Numbered from the stretch's first letter, positions 18,049 through 27,132 are shown. The stretch: DNA of 64,000 bases from Mediannikoviicoccus vaginalis (GCF_928097925.1 NZ_CAKMRI010000001.1:1178001-1242000), one strand, 5' to 3'. Notes: generated by a model not told the origin, from the letters alone. Made by a program: numbers and translations.

Positions 18049-19239
18049 ATGAAAGAGAAAAAATTTCAGCTGGGTTTATTACCTAAACTCATTATTGGTG
18101 TAATTGCAGGAATTATAATTGGAACATTTGCTCCAGAAGTGCTTATGCGAGGCATTATAACAGTTATAGATATCTTCGGTAACTATCTTAACTTTATAGT
18201 TCCTCTTATTATTCTTGCATTCGTGGTTACAGGTATTTCTGACCTTGGTAGCGGATCAGGAAAAATACTTGGCTTTTCAGTATTTATGTCCTATGGTTCC
18301 ACAGTGCTCTGGGGAGTTGTGGCATATATAGTGTCTAAACTACTATTCCCTAAGATGTTAAATCTTTCTGGAACTTCAGCTATCTCAGAGATGGGAGACC
18401 TTTTACCATTCTTTGAAATAGAGATGCCACCCCTTGCAAATATAACTTCCATCCTTATTCTTGCATTCGTTTTAGGAATTGGAATTTCTGTATTAAAGGC
18501 GGAAAAGATAAAGGGTATCTTCAATGAATTTCACGAAATTATAAATATGATACTTGAAAAATCCATTATCCCATTTCTACCTTGGTATATAGCAGGAATA
18601 TTTGCTCACTTGACTTTCAGTGGCAATATAGGAGAGATTTTAAAGTCATATGGAACTGTATTTATTGCAGTAATAGTATTCCAAATAGTCGCTAACATAC
18701 TTGAGTATATTATTGCAAAGGCGTATAACAAAGAAGCTCCAACCCTTGCACAGTTTATTAAAAATCAAATTCCGTCATGGGTAACAGCCATTGGAACACA
18801 GTCATCATCGGCAACAATCCCAATTACACTACAAACTGCAGAGGCAAATGGTACTTCAAAGGACATTAGAGATTTCTTTATACCACTATCTGCAACTATT
18901 CACTTCCCTGGAAGTTCAATTGCAATTACAATGTTTGCAACGGCAGTTATGTTAATGGATAACATGACTCCAAGTATTGGATCCATCGCAATCTTCATAT
19001 TGCTAATGGGTGTAACCATGGTTGCGGCGCCGGGAGTTCCTGGAGGTGCCATAATGGCGGCCCTTGGACTATTAAGCGTTCACCTTGGCTTTAACGACAC
19101 TCAAAGTACACTTATGATTGCCCTTTATCTAGCACAAGACAGTTTTGGAACGGCATGTTCAGTTGCAGGTAACTGTGCAATAGTAACTATAATAGACAAA
19201 AAGGCTAAAAAAATGGAGGCAAATAATGCAAAGAATTAG
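18049..19239 (+). CDS. Dicarboxylate/cation symporter (DAACS family)
   Basis: A 396-residue sodium- or proton-coupled carrier, only distantly like the DAACS protein at 6778-8058. It has about eight membrane segments, the serine-rich hairpin TQSSSATIPITLQ near residue 250, and APGVPGGAIMAALG for the second hairpin. The ribosome binding site is AGAGGTG before ATG 18049. Its last 14 bp overlap the acetamidase/formamidase gene, so transporter and hydrolase are made together and the hydrolase probably acts on the imported compound or a product of it. Confidence 0.87.
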   Translation: MKEKKFQLGLLPKLIIGVIAGIIIGTFAPEVLMRGIITVIDIFGNYLNFIVPLIILAFVVTGISDLGSGSGKILGFSVFMSYGSTVLWGVVAYIVSKLLFPKMLNLSGTSAISEMGDLLPFFEIEMPPLANITSILILAFVLGIGISVLKAEKIKGIFNEFHEIINMILEKSIIPFLPWYIAGIFAHLTFSGNIGEILKSYGTVFIAVIVFQIVANILEYIIAKAYNKEAPTLAQFIKNQIPSWVTAIGTQSSSATIPITLQTAEANGTSKDIRDFFIPLSATIHFPGSSIAITMFATAVMLMDNMTPSIGSIAIFILLMGVTMVAAPGVPGGAIMAALGLLSVHLGFNDTQSTLMIALYLAQDSFGTACSVAGNCAIVTIIDKKAKKMEANNAKN

Positions 19240-20134
19240 TTCAGAAAATGTAATTTATAAATTTACAAATGACCTTAAAGAGGTTGCAAAGGTTAAACAA
19301 AATGAAGAGTTTATAGTTGAAACAAACGACTGCTTCTATCAACAAATTACAAATAGTAATCAAGTTCTTGATGAAATAAATCACGACAACTTAAACCCGG
19401 CAACGGGGCCTATCTATATTGAAGGCGCTGAAAAAGGTGATTTGTTAAAAGTAAAGATTAAAAAAATCGACGTTTCAAACAAGGGCTGTTCCTTGGCAAT
19501 TCCTGGCTTTGGCGTACTTGGAGGCAAGGTTAAAAACCCAGCTACAAAGATTATCGAAGTGAAAGATGAATATGCGTACTTTACTGAAGATATAAAAATT
19601 CCAATAAAGCCAATGATTGGTGTTATTGGTGTTGCAACACATAAGGAAGACGGCGAGTGGACCACCGACACTCCATATAGACATGGAGGAAACATGGACA
19701 CAGCTGAAATAGTTGAAGGTTCTACATTGTATTTTCCAGTGGCAGTAGAAGGCGCAATGCTTGCCCTAGGAGACTTACATGCTGTAATGGGAGATGGAGA
19801 GGTTAGTGGAACAGGGCTAGAAATTCCTGGAGAAGTTACTTTAGAAGTTGAAGTTATAAAAAACAAGAGCTTTAACTGGCCAATCCTTGAAACGGAAAGT
19901 GAAGTAATGGTTCTTGCAAGCGAGGAAAATATAAACGAAGCAAACGAACAGGCCCTTGAAGGAATAATGACAATTATGGAAAAGTCACTTGGACTTTCAT
20001 GGGAAGATGCGCTAATCCTTTCCAGTCTAGCTGTGGATATGAGAATATCTCAACTAGTTGATCCTAAGATAACAATAAGGGCGGCTATTTCAAAGGAAAT
20101 TCTTTCAATGGAAAGAGTTTTAGAAAATCTATAA
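19226..20134 (+). CDS. Acetamidase/formamidase family hydrolase
   Basis: A 302-residue cytoplasmic protein of the FmdA/AmdA family (beta-rich metal-dependent amidases that release ammonia from formamide, acetamide or related amides). Family marks are GPIYIEGAEKGDLL near residue 53, the PYRHGGNMD stretch near residue 150, the GDLHAVMGDGEVSGTG motif near residue 181 and the C-terminal VDMRISQ. The length fits the short bacterial branch (about 300). Overlaps the upstream symporter gene by 14 bp; this fixes the start at ATG 19226, with GGAGG nearby in the symporter 3' end. Exact substrate unknown. Confidence 0.9.
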   Translation: MQRISSENVIYKFTNDLKEVAKVKQNEEFIVETNDCFYQQITNSNQVLDEINHDNLNPATGPIYIEGAEKGDLLKVKIKKIDVSNKGCSLAIPGFGVLGGKVKNPATKIIEVKDEYAYFTEDIKIPIKPMIGVIGVATHKEDGEWTTDTPYRHGGNMDTAEIVEGSTLYFPVAVEGAMLALGDLHAVMGDGEVSGTGLEIPGEVTLEVEVIKNKSFNWPILETESEVMVLASEENINEANEQALEGIMTIMEKSLGLSWEDALILSSLAVDMRISQLVDPKITIRAAISKEILSMERVLENL

Positions 20135-20140
20135 TAATAA

Positions 20141-20174
20141 AAAGGTAGTAGGGTTATTCTTACTACCTTTTATT
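20141..20174 (+). terminator. Terminator of the symporter-amidase operon
   Basis: Perfect ten-base inverted repeat AAAGGTAGTA (20141-20150) / TACTACCTTT (20161-20170), followed by TATTAA. Confidence 0.82.
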
Positions 20175-20195
20175 AATCTCTATTCTAATTTTTTT

Positions 20196-20309
20196 GTTAT
20201 TTCAGTAAGTCAATTTTAATTGAAATAAGGAGCCATTTTTTTAATTCTTATTTCAATTACTTGGCTCTAATTGAAATAACACTCTCTAATCTCCGTTCTT
20301 ATTTCATTA
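20196..20309. repeat. Cluster of five alternating 12-bp repeats
   Basis: Copies of the 12-mer GTTATTTCAATT and its complement alternate in orientation: 20196-20207 (+, variant), 20218-20229 (-), 20247-20258 (+), 20269-20280 (-), 20298-20309 (+, variant). The second and third are a perfect inverted pair. GAGCCA (20230-20235) and TGGCTC (20262-20267) form a further inverted pair inside. It lies between converging genes with their own terminators. Nature unknown: a protein-binding array, or the remnant of a small palindromic element. Confidence 0.7.
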
Positions 20310-20310
20310 A

Positions 20311-20331
20311 AAAAAGCCCCTATGGGCTTAT
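20311..20331 (-). terminator. Terminator of the aldo/keto reductase gene
   Basis: Hairpin AAGCCC / GGGCTT (20314-20319 with 20324-20329), followed on the minus strand by a T-run. It overlaps the end of the gene. Confidence 0.8.
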
Positions 20332-21452
20332 TTTAAATATTCATGGGCATCCTTTAATCCCTTAATAATTTCAAGATGTTGTGGGCAGATGTCTTCACAC
20401 TTTCCACATTCTATACACTCCTCTGGACTAACTCCATCTTTTAAATACTCTTTATAGTCCTTCTTACTCTTATCCTCTTCGTCATATAAAAAGGCCTTGT
20501 TCCACAGGCTAAACACCTTAGGTATATTTATTTCCACGGTGCATGGCATACAGTATTCACAGGCAGTGCAGCCTATTCTTTCCCTATCTTTGTAGACTTT
20601 TCTTGAAACCTTGTAAAATTCTTTTTCTTCGTCAGTCAGGCTATTATATTCTACACTGTCCGCCATTTCACAGTTTTCTTCAACTTGCTTATGGCTATTC
20701 ATTCCGCTTAAAACCGTCATTACATTTTGAAGGCTTAGTGGAAATTTTAATGCAACTTGTGAATATGAAAGTGGTTCAAACTTTTTAGACATTTCTTTTA
20801 TCTCTTCCGGTGGGTTTGAAAGTCTACCTCCCTTAAGTGGCTCCATAATAATTACTGGAACATTATTTTTTGTTGCCAGTTCGTAGCCTTTCATCCCCGC
20901 TTGGTAGTCAATATCTAGATAGTTTAACTGAATTTGACAAAAGTCCCAGTCATAGGCATTAAAAATCTCCTCAAATGCAGGGTATTCGTCATGGAAACTA
21001 AAACCAATATGCTTTACAATTCCCTTCTCCTTAATCTTTTTACAAAAGTCTAAAACTCCAAGATCCACAATTTTTCTAAATCTCTTTATATCAAGAGAAT
21101 GTAGTAAATAAAAGTCGATATAATCTGTTTGAAGTTTTTCCAGTTGTAAATTTAAAAGCCTTTCAAAGTCCTCTTCCTTTTTCACTAGCCAGCATGGTAG
21201 TTTTGTGGCAAGTTGTACCCTATTACGAAGATTATGTTTTTGTAAAAATTCCCCTATAAAATCTTCAGAGGTCTCCTCGTGATATGGATAGGCTGTGTCT
21301 ATGTAGTTAAGTCCTCTTTCAATGGCGTCTAAAAGTAGCTTCTCCGACTCTTCCTTATTAATCTTTCCATTATCACCATCAATTACTGGAAATCTCATGC
21401 AACCAAATCCAAGTCTTGAAACTTCCACTTCTCCTATGTCAAAATATTTCAT
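20328..21452 (-). CDS. Aldo/keto reductase with C-terminal ferredoxin domain
   Basis: A 374-residue protein. Residues 1-280 are an aldo/keto reductase TIM barrel with the catalytic Asp/Tyr set (DTAYPYHE near residue 53; HSL for the His). The last ~90 residues carry [4Fe-4S] motifs: CTACEYCMPC near residue 295 and CIECGKCEDICP near residue 342. This group of Fe-S oxidoreductases is common in clostridia; its substrates are mostly unknown. The start ATG 21452 has a GGGGGA ribosome binding site. Monocistronic. Aldehyde or quinone-type reduction using ferredoxin-linked electrons is an inference. Confidence 0.9.
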   Translation of the reverse strand: MKYFDIGEVEVSRLGFGCMRFPVIDGDNGKINKEESEKLLLDAIERGLNYIDTAYPYHEETSEDFIGEFLQKHNLRNRVQLATKLPCWLVKKEEDFERLLNLQLEKLQTDYIDFYLLHSLDIKRFRKIVDLGVLDFCKKIKEKGIVKHIGFSFHDEYPAFEEIFNAYDWDFCQIQLNYLDIDYQAGMKGYELATKNNVPVIIMEPLKGGRLSNPPEEIKEMSKKFEPLSYSQVALKFPLSLQNVMTVLSGMNSHKQVEENCEMADSVEYNSLTDEEKEFYKVSRKVYKDRERIGCTACEYCMPCTVEINIPKVFSLWNKAFLYDEEDKSKKDYKEYLKDGVSPEECIECGKCEDICPQHLEIIKGLKDAHEYLK

Positions 21453-21582
21453 AATAATCCCCCTTCATTATTTTGAAAATTCATATCCCCCTATAAACCA
21501 TTATACATGAGTTTCATTTTTTAATAATTGGCAAATTAAAAGCGACATTTTCATGCCGCCTTATATTCCAATAAAATTTCAA

Positions 21583-22509
21583 CTACTTTCTAGAATTTAT
21601 AAATTCATCAATCTCTTCTCTTGTAGGCATTGACACTGTGGTTCCAACTTTTTGTACCGAAAGGGCACCTACTGCATTTCCAAACTTAGAGGCTTCCCAA
21701 ATATCCATACCTTGGCTAAGTCCTGCTAGAAGTCCTCCATTGAAGGCATCACCAGCTCCAGTTGTGTCTATGGCTTCCACTTTAAAGGCCGGGATAATGT
21801 CGGATTTTTCTCCGTCATTTACATAGACTCCATTTCGTCCAAGGGTTATAATGACTTTTTTTACGCCTCTATCGAAAAACCATTTTGATGCTTCATCTGC
21901 AGAGTTTAAGTCTGTGACCTTTACTCCAGTAAGACTTTGTGCCTCAACTTCATTTGGAGTAACCATGTAAATGTGCTTCAACATATTTTCGTCAATTTTT
22001 TGAATTGGCGCTGTATTAAGTATAACTTTGGCATTTGCATCCTTTGAAATTTCCACCAATTTTTCAACGGCTGAAATATTTGTCTCCAATTGTGTTAAGA
22101 CATATTCCACATCTTCCAAGGTCTCTTTTAAACCTTCAACCTCTTTATCTGTAATTTTTTCACAGGCTCCTGGAACCACAAGAATTTGATTTTCTGCGGT
22201 GTTTTCGTCCACCATTATAAGCGCAGTTCCCGTTGAGCTCTCCTCTGTTATTATTACATGTCTTTTATCCATTTTAAGTGAGTCCATAATATTAAGACAT
22301 ACTTTTGAAAACTCATCCTCACCGAGCTTTGTCATCATAGTTACATCAGCACCAGCCTTATGGGCTGCCACACATTGATTAAAACCCTTTCCTCCAGGGC
22401 CCATTGTAAAACTCGTTCCCTTTACAGTTTCTCCAGGACTTGGCAAGTGTGGTCCCCTGGACATTAAATCAACTACAAAACTTCCAAATACGACTGCCTT
22501 TTTACCCAT
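21583..22509 (-). CDS. Ribokinase-like PfkB sugar kinase
   Basis: A 308-residue PfkB/ribokinase protein, with the N-terminal GPGGKGFNQ motif near residue 38 and the C-terminal DTTGAGDAFNGG motif near residue 248 holding the catalytic Asp. It begins 7 bp after deoC, in the same operon, so ribose or deoxyribose is the likely substrate. Phosphorylation of deoxyribose would supply deoxyribose 5-phosphate to DeoC. Deoxyribokinase or ribokinase cannot be told apart by eye. Start ATG 22509 has an AGGTG ribosome binding site. Confidence 0.88.
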   Translation of the reverse strand: MGKKAVVFGSFVVDLMSRGPHLPSPGETVKGTSFTMGPGGKGFNQCVAAHKAGADVTMMTKLGEDEFSKVCLNIMDSLKMDKRHVIITEESSTGTALIMVDENTAENQILVVPGACEKITDKEVEGLKETLEDVEYVLTQLETNISAVEKLVEISKDANAKVILNTAPIQKIDENMLKHIYMVTPNEVEAQSLTGVKVTDLNSADEASKWFFDRGVKKVIITLGRNGVYVNDGEKSDIIPAFKVEAIDTTGAGDAFNGGLLAGLSQGMDIWEASKFGNAVGALSVQKVGTTVSMPTREEIDEFINSRK

Positions 22510-22516
22510 TTCGCAC

Positions 22517-23155
22517 CTACTTTACTATATTTATTCCAGAGCTTGCTCCAATTCTTGAAGCTCCTGCATCTATCATATTCACGGCGTCTTCCTTAGTTCT
22601 AACTCCACCGGAAGCCTTTACTTTAAGTTCCTCACCAACAACGGACTTCATCAATCTAATATCTTCCACCTTTGCTCCCCCTGTTGAAAATCCTGTTGAA
22701 GTCTTTACAAAGTGAGCCTTTGCTTCCTTTGCGATTTCACATGCTTTTTTCTTCTCGTCTTCATCAAGTAGACATGTTTCTATAATCACTTTTACAACTT
22801 TGCCATTTGCAGCCTTTACAACCTCTTCAATATCACTTTTCACATAATCATAGTTTTTATCTTTTAACGCACCAATATTTATTACCATATCGACTTCATC
22901 TGCGCCATTTTCCACACAGTGCTTTGTTTCAAAGGACTTTGCCTCAGTTGCCATGGCACCTAGAGGAAAACCAACTACACAGCACACCTTTACATCGGAA
23001 CCTTCTAGCTCTTTTTTTACAGTTTTAACATGGCAGCTGTTTACACAAACTGACATAAAGTCATATTCCCTTGCTTCCTTGCAATATCTTACAACATCTT
23101 CCTTTTTTGCATCTGCCTTTAAAATTGTATGGTCAATGTATTTGTTAAGTTTCAT
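22517..23155 (-). CDS. deoC: Deoxyribose-phosphate aldolase
   Basis: A 212-residue class I aldolase that splits 2-deoxyribose 5-phosphate into glyceraldehyde 3-phosphate and acetaldehyde. The Schiff-base Lys lies in HFVKTSTGF near residue 150, with the second Lys in KVKASGGV near residue 180. The N-terminus [13 protein letters not shown] is typical. Start ATG 23155 is chosen for AAGGAGAG upstream; an ATG at 23179 lacks one. It is first in an operon with the PfkB kinase, which fits deoxyribose or deoxynucleoside breakdown. Confidence 0.94.
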   Translation of the reverse strand: MKLNKYIDHTILKADAKKEDVVRYCKEAREYDFMSVCVNSCHVKTVKKELEGSDVKVCCVVGFPLGAMATEAKSFETKHCVENGADEVDMVINIGALKDKNYDYVKSDIEEVVKAANGKVVKVIIETCLLDEDEKKKACEIAKEAKAHFVKTSTGFSTGGAKVEDIRLMKSVVGEELKVKASGGVRTKEDAVNMIDAGASRIGASSGINIVK

Positions 23156-23282
23156 CTTCTCTCTCCTTTTAAATTTCAATAACTTATCTCTATTTTAACA
23201 TTAATTTTATACCCTGTCTTTCTTGTGTTTATCACAAGAGTGTAATAAACTGGTTTTAACGAAGTATAGAAAGGAAGATAAA

Positions 23283-24443
23283 ATGTTACTTATAAAAAAT
23301 ATAAATATTCATACAATGGCAGAAAAAGATTCTAAAGAGGGATTTTTAGGTTCTATTGTAGTTGAAGAAGGTAAGATTAAAGATATTATTAAAGGCGATT
23401 TCAAAAAGGAATTCTCCGGAGAAGTCATTGATGGAAATGGCCTTGAAGTCTATCCCGGATTTATTGACTGCCACAGCCACCTTGGCCTTGACGGCTCTGG
23501 CATTGGCTATGAAGGGCAGGACTATAATGAACTTAATAAGTTTTTAACTCCAGAACTAAGGGGACTTGATGGACTAAACCCAATGGATCCATCTTTGAGA
23601 AAAGCATATGAAGGCGGTGTTACAACTGTCGGTACTGGCCCTGGCTCTGCAAATATAATTGGTGGAACTTTTGTGGCTATAAAAACTTATGGCAAACGAA
23701 TAGATGATATGGTTGTTAAGGATCCCGTTGCAATGAAATGTGCATTTGGAGAAAATCCAAAGAGAGTATACCGTGAAAAGGGAATTAGCACAAGAATGTC
23801 CACCGCTGCAAACTTTAGAGATATTTTAAATAAGGCAAAGGAATATATGGAAAAGAAAGAGAACGCTTCTGATAATAGTAAAAAACCTGAGTTTAATTCA
23901 AAATACGAAGCCCTTATTCCAGTTTTGAAAAAGGAAATTCCTCTAAAGGCCCATGCACATCAAGCAAATGACATCTTTACCGCCCTTAGAATTGCAAGGG
24001 AATTTGATTTGAATATAACTTTAGAACATGTTACTGAGGGCCATTTAATTTCTGAGGAACTGGCAAAGGAAAATGTAAGGTTAGCAGTGGGACCGTCTCT
24101 AAGTCACCCTGTTAAGTTTGAAATGCAACATGTTACCTTTGAAACTCCTGGAGTTTTATCAAAGGCAGGATGTGACGTTTCCATAATCACCGATGCGCCT
24201 GTAATTCCACAAGAATATCTTCCACTTTGTGCAGGTCTTGCAGTTAAGTGGGGCATGGACGAATACGAAGCCTTAAAGGCAATAACTATAAACCCTGCTA
24301 AGCATCTTGGTATTGAAGACAGAGTTGGTTCAATTGAAATTGGAAAAGACTCAGACCTTGTAATTACAAATGGAAATCCAATGAAGCTTGAAACGGAAGT
24401 AAAGTATGTATTAATTGATGGGGAAGTGGTTTTTAATCGTTAG
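23283..24443 (+). CDS. Metal-dependent amidohydrolase (imidazolonepropionase-like)
   Basis: A 386-residue amidohydrolase-superfamily TIM-barrel enzyme. Metal ligands are visible in DCHSHLG near residue 61, KAHAHQAND near residue 222, LEHVTEGH near residue 245, and a catalytic Asp in IITDAPVIP near residue 302. It belongs to a broad group with uncertain substrates (cyclic amides, isoaspartyl or dipeptide-like compounds). Start ATG 23283 has an AAGGAAG site; a start at 23223 lacks support. Monocistronic with its own terminator. Confidence 0.87.
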   Translation: MLLIKNINIHTMAEKDSKEGFLGSIVVEEGKIKDIIKGDFKKEFSGEVIDGNGLEVYPGFIDCHSHLGLDGSGIGYEGQDYNELNKFLTPELRGLDGLNPMDPSLRKAYEGGVTTVGTGPGSANIIGGTFVAIKTYGKRIDDMVVKDPVAMKCAFGENPKRVYREKGISTRMSTAANFRDILNKAKEYMEKKENASDNSKKPEFNSKYEALIPVLKKEIPLKAHAHQANDIFTALRIAREFDLNITLEHVTEGHLISEELAKENVRLAVGPSLSHPVKFEMQHVTFETPGVLSKAGCDVSIITDAPVIPQEYLPLCAGLAVKWGMDEYEALKAITINPAKHLGIEDRVGSIEIGKDSDLVITNGNPMKLETEVKYVLIDGEVVFNR

Positions 24444-24454
24444 ACTCAAAAATA

Positions 24455-24487
24455 AAAGCACCAGGCGTGATGGCTTGGTGCTTTTTA
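24455..24487 (+). terminator. Terminator of the amidohydrolase gene
   Basis: Stem AAAGCACCAGGC (24455-24466) / GCTTGGTGCTTT (24473-24484), followed by T residues. Confidence 0.87.
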
Positions 24488-24498
24488 GTGACCAATAT

Positions 24499-24684
24499 TT
24501 AAGGAATAAAAATTCCTATGCTTGATGCAAAACCTATAAGGCCTATCCCCAATAGTATTAAGTTCAATAAAAATATTATATTGTCCTCTGGAGTTTTCAT
24601 ATCTCTGTTTTTAAATAAGTGGGATCCTCCAAGGCCTATGGCTATTAGGGAATAAATAAGTATAAACACTATTAAAATTTCCAT
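24499..24684 (-). CDS. Small two-helix membrane protein
   Basis: A 61-residue protein made of two hydrophobic helices (residues 2-22 and 38-58) joined by a short charged loop (HLFKNRDMKTPED). It is believable as a gene because it has an AAGGAGG ribosome binding site right before ATG 24684 and a near-perfect promoter at 24769-24796. No family recognised. Its neighbours (amidohydrolase, unknown protein, glpK) give no strong hint of function. Confidence 0.72.
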   Translation of the reverse strand: MEILIVFILIYSLIAIGLGGSHLFKNRDMKTPEDNIIFLLNLILLGIGLIGFASSIGIFIP

Positions 24685-24768
24685 ATTATCCTCCTTCTAA
24701 TCAAAACATACTCCCTTATCTCTGCTTCCAACTTAGACTTATCCAAATTATCTACCTTGTTTATATTT

Positions 24769-24796
24769 ATTATAATCCCCTGTGTTTTTTTGTCAA
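24769..24796 (-). promoter_or_regulatory. Consensus promoter of the 61-residue membrane protein gene
   Basis: Minus strand TTGACA (24796-24791), 16-bp spacer, TATAAT (24774-24769). It lies 85 bp before ATG 24684. Both hexamers match the sigma-A consensus exactly. Confidence 0.8.
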
Positions 24797-24822
24797 CATA
24801 AATACAACTTAATTTATCATAT

Positions 24823-24854
24823 TAAAAAGCACTGGATATCCCAGTGCTTTTTTC
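24823..24854 (-). terminator. Terminator of the 24855-25397 gene
   Basis: Near-perfect palindrome AGCACTGG / CCAGTGCT with flanking A- and T-runs, just beyond the stop codon. Confidence 0.9.
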
Positions 24855-25397
24855 TTATTTTTCTAGTAATTCAATTAATTTTTCTTCAATATAGTCGTCC
24901 ATTGGTTTTCCTGCAATTGTAATCTTTTCGTTATCGAAAATATCAACCATTATCTTGAAGAAGTTTATAATTAGACGGTTTTCGTCAATATAGTACTCAT
25001 CTAAATGTCCTGGTACAAATACAATTTCTATTTTTTCGTATCTGTCTTTATTAGGATGGTTATTTACAACTTCTAGGAATTTGTCTGAGTGAAGTTGCTT
25101 TACAGGTGTTACCATAAGATCTGTAAATCCTAAGTCTTCCATCATCCACATATTGTTGTTCCAGAATTTTCTTTCTGGCTTTGTAGTGTCTGATAAAAGT
25201 TCTCTGTTTGAAATTGAAGAAAGAACTCTTCTAGCTTCTTCTTCAGTAAACTCATCGTTGTAAACATATTTCATGTCATCCATAGAAGCTACTGATCTAA
25301 TGTAGTCTTCTCCTGTCTTTTCTCCTTCACTACTTGCTTGCCAAAAATATAATAGTGATTCTATTATATCTAAGTTTGTCTTAATACTCTTTGCCAT
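24855..25397 (-). CDS. Unknown 180-residue soluble protein
   Basis: A soluble, acidic protein with no signal peptide or membrane segment. The N-terminal region includes ESLLYFWQASSEGEK, and the middle has an aromatic KFWNNNMWMMEDLGF patch. No domain is recognised. The start ATG 25397 follows AAGGAGAGG. It ends at a strong terminator and does not share a transcript with the 61-residue gene. It could be co-transcribed from glpK, whose stop lies 59 bp upstream of nothing but its start, so this is uncertain. Confidence 0.7.
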   Translation of the reverse strand: MAKSIKTNLDIIESLLYFWQASSEGEKTGEDYIRSVASMDDMKYVYNDEFTEEEARRVLSSISNRELLSDTTKPERKFWNNNMWMMEDLGFTDLMVTPVKQLHSDKFLEVVNNHPNKDRYEKIEIVFVPGHLDEYYIDENRLIINFFKIMVDIFDNEKITIAGKPMDDYIEEKLIELLEK

Positions 25398-25456
25398 TTT
25401 TTCCTCTCCTTATCAAATCAAATATTACTTCACTTTATATTATACTACTAATTTTC

Positions 25457-26950
25457 TTATTTTTTAGCCCAAGATAGAGAATATGTCACGGCTTTTCTCC
25501 ATCTTTCTATTTTTTCCATTCTAATTTCATCACTCATATTCGGTTTAAATGAAACTTCTTTAATGTCCGCCTGCTTTATCTCTTCAAGATTTTTATAATA
25601 TCCCTTGCCAAGAGCTGATATTAAAGCTGCTCCCAGTGCTGTAGTTTCCGTAAGATTTGGCCTAATTACATCGACTCCCAAAATATCCGCTTGAAACTGC
25701 ATTAATAAATTATTGTTGCTGGCTCCTCCATCTACCTTTAATATATGGAGTTTGTCATTTAAATCTTTTTCCATTACTTCAATAACATCCCTTGAAAGGT
25801 ACGCCATTGATTCAAGGGTTGCACGGATAATGTGATATTTATTTACGCCTCTGGTTATTCCAACTATTGCGCCCCTTGCATATTGATCCCAATACGGCGC
25901 TCCAAGTCCTGTAAATGCAGGAACCACATAGCAGTCATTGGTGTCTTCTACTTTTGACGCCATGTACTCCGAGTCTTCTGATGTATCAATAATTCTAAGT
26001 TCGTCCCTAAGCCACTGTATGGCTGACCCCGCAACGAAAATGGAACCCTCTAAGGCATAGTCCACCCTGTCTTCAAGTCCCCATGCAATTGTGGTAACCA
26101 GTCCATGGTCTGAGTACACTGGAGTATCTCCAGTATTCATAAGTAAAAAGGCACCTGTTCCATAGGTGTTTTTACAATCTCCCTTTTGGAAACAGTTTTG
26201 TCCAAATAGGGAAGCCTGTTGGTCGCCAAGAACTCCAGTTATTGGAATCTCCCCTCCCATATATGACTTGTCAGAGTATCCAAAGTCTCCGGCGGATGTT
26301 CCAACCTCTGGAAGAATTGCCCTTGGTATGTCCAGTAGCTCCAATATTTCGTCGTCCCATTTAAGTTCTTTTATATTGTATAGCATAGTCCTTGATGCAT
26401 TTGACTTCTCCGTCTTGTGAACCCTTCCTCCCGTAAGTTTCCAAACAAGATAGCAGTCCACTGTTCCAAATAAAATGTCCCCACTCTCCGCCTTTTTTCT
26501 TGCACCTGGAACATTATCAAGAATCCATTTTATCTTTGTTGCAGAAAAGTATGCATCGGGAACAAGTCCAGTCTTTTCTTTAATCATCTGAGCATGGCCC
26601 TGTCTTTTTAATTCATCGCAGTAGTCGGCGGTACGTCTACACTGCCAAACTATGGCATTATACACTGGCTCTCCCGTATTTTTATCCCATAGTATTGTAG
26701 TCTCCCTTTGGTTTGATACGCCAATGGATATAATATCTCTCCAAGTTATTCCAAGTTTCGACATGGCTTCCACGCAACAACCTACCTGGGTGGACCATAT
26801 GTCCGTAGGGTCTTGTTCCACATATCCAGGACGAGGAAAAATCTGTCTTATCTCCCTTTGAGAAACCGACTTTACCTCTCCACTTTCGTTAAATAATATG
26901 CATCTGCTGCTAGTAGTTCCAGCATCTATCGCCATAAAATACTTTTCCAT
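25457..26950 (-). CDS. glpK: Glycerol kinase
   Basis: A 497-residue FGGY-family kinase converting glycerol to glycerol 3-phosphate. Marks are the N-terminal DAGTTSSRCILF nucleotide motif, the glycerol-binding WQCRRTADYC region near residue 103, GVLGDQQASLFGQ near residue 240 and the C-terminal KVDGGASNNNLLMQFQAD signature. Length typical. It is an isolated gene; no glpF or glpD is seen nearby. A minus-strand -10 (TATAAT) lies just upstream near 26970-26984. Confidence 0.95.
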   Translation of the reverse strand: MEKYFMAIDAGTTSSRCILFNESGEVKSVSQREIRQIFPRPGYVEQDPTDIWSTQVGCCVEAMSKLGITWRDIISIGVSNQRETTILWDKNTGEPVYNAIVWQCRRTADYCDELKRQGHAQMIKEKTGLVPDAYFSATKIKWILDNVPGARKKAESGDILFGTVDCYLVWKLTGGRVHKTEKSNASRTMLYNIKELKWDDEILELLDIPRAILPEVGTSAGDFGYSDKSYMGGEIPITGVLGDQQASLFGQNCFQKGDCKNTYGTGAFLLMNTGDTPVYSDHGLVTTIAWGLEDRVDYALEGSIFVAGSAIQWLRDELRIIDTSEDSEYMASKVEDTNDCYVVPAFTGLGAPYWDQYARGAIVGITRGVNKYHIIRATLESMAYLSRDVIEVMEKDLNDKLHILKVDGGASNNNLLMQFQADILGVDVIRPNLTETTALGAALISALGKGYYKNLEEIKQADIKEVSFKPNMSDEIRMEKIERWRKAVTYSLSWAKK

Positions 26951-27025
26951 ATTTCACCTCTATTTATATTATACAGGATTTGCAATTTAATTTATATCCA
27001 AGGTCCTTTATTGACGTAAAGGTAG

Positions 27026-27056
27026 TTGATAAATATCGCAATTTGTGAAATAATAT
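27026..27056 (+). promoter_or_regulatory. Possible promoter of the formate dehydrogenase operon
   Basis: TTGATA (27026-27031), 19-bp spacer, TAATAT (27051-27056). TTGTGAAA at 27043-27050 touches the -10 and a matching TTTTCACAA lies at 27108-27116. TTGTGA/TCACAA words are used by redox regulators such as Rex or CRP/FNR, but the two are ~58 bp apart, so this is only a hint. The leader from 27057 to 27132 shows no recognised riboswitch. Confidence 0.4.
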
Positions 27057-27132
27057 AAGTAGTGAGTAGAGGCTAAACGAGGCATGAATACGTTTACTTT
27101 GAAAACATTTTCACAATCTAGGAGGGGTGTAT

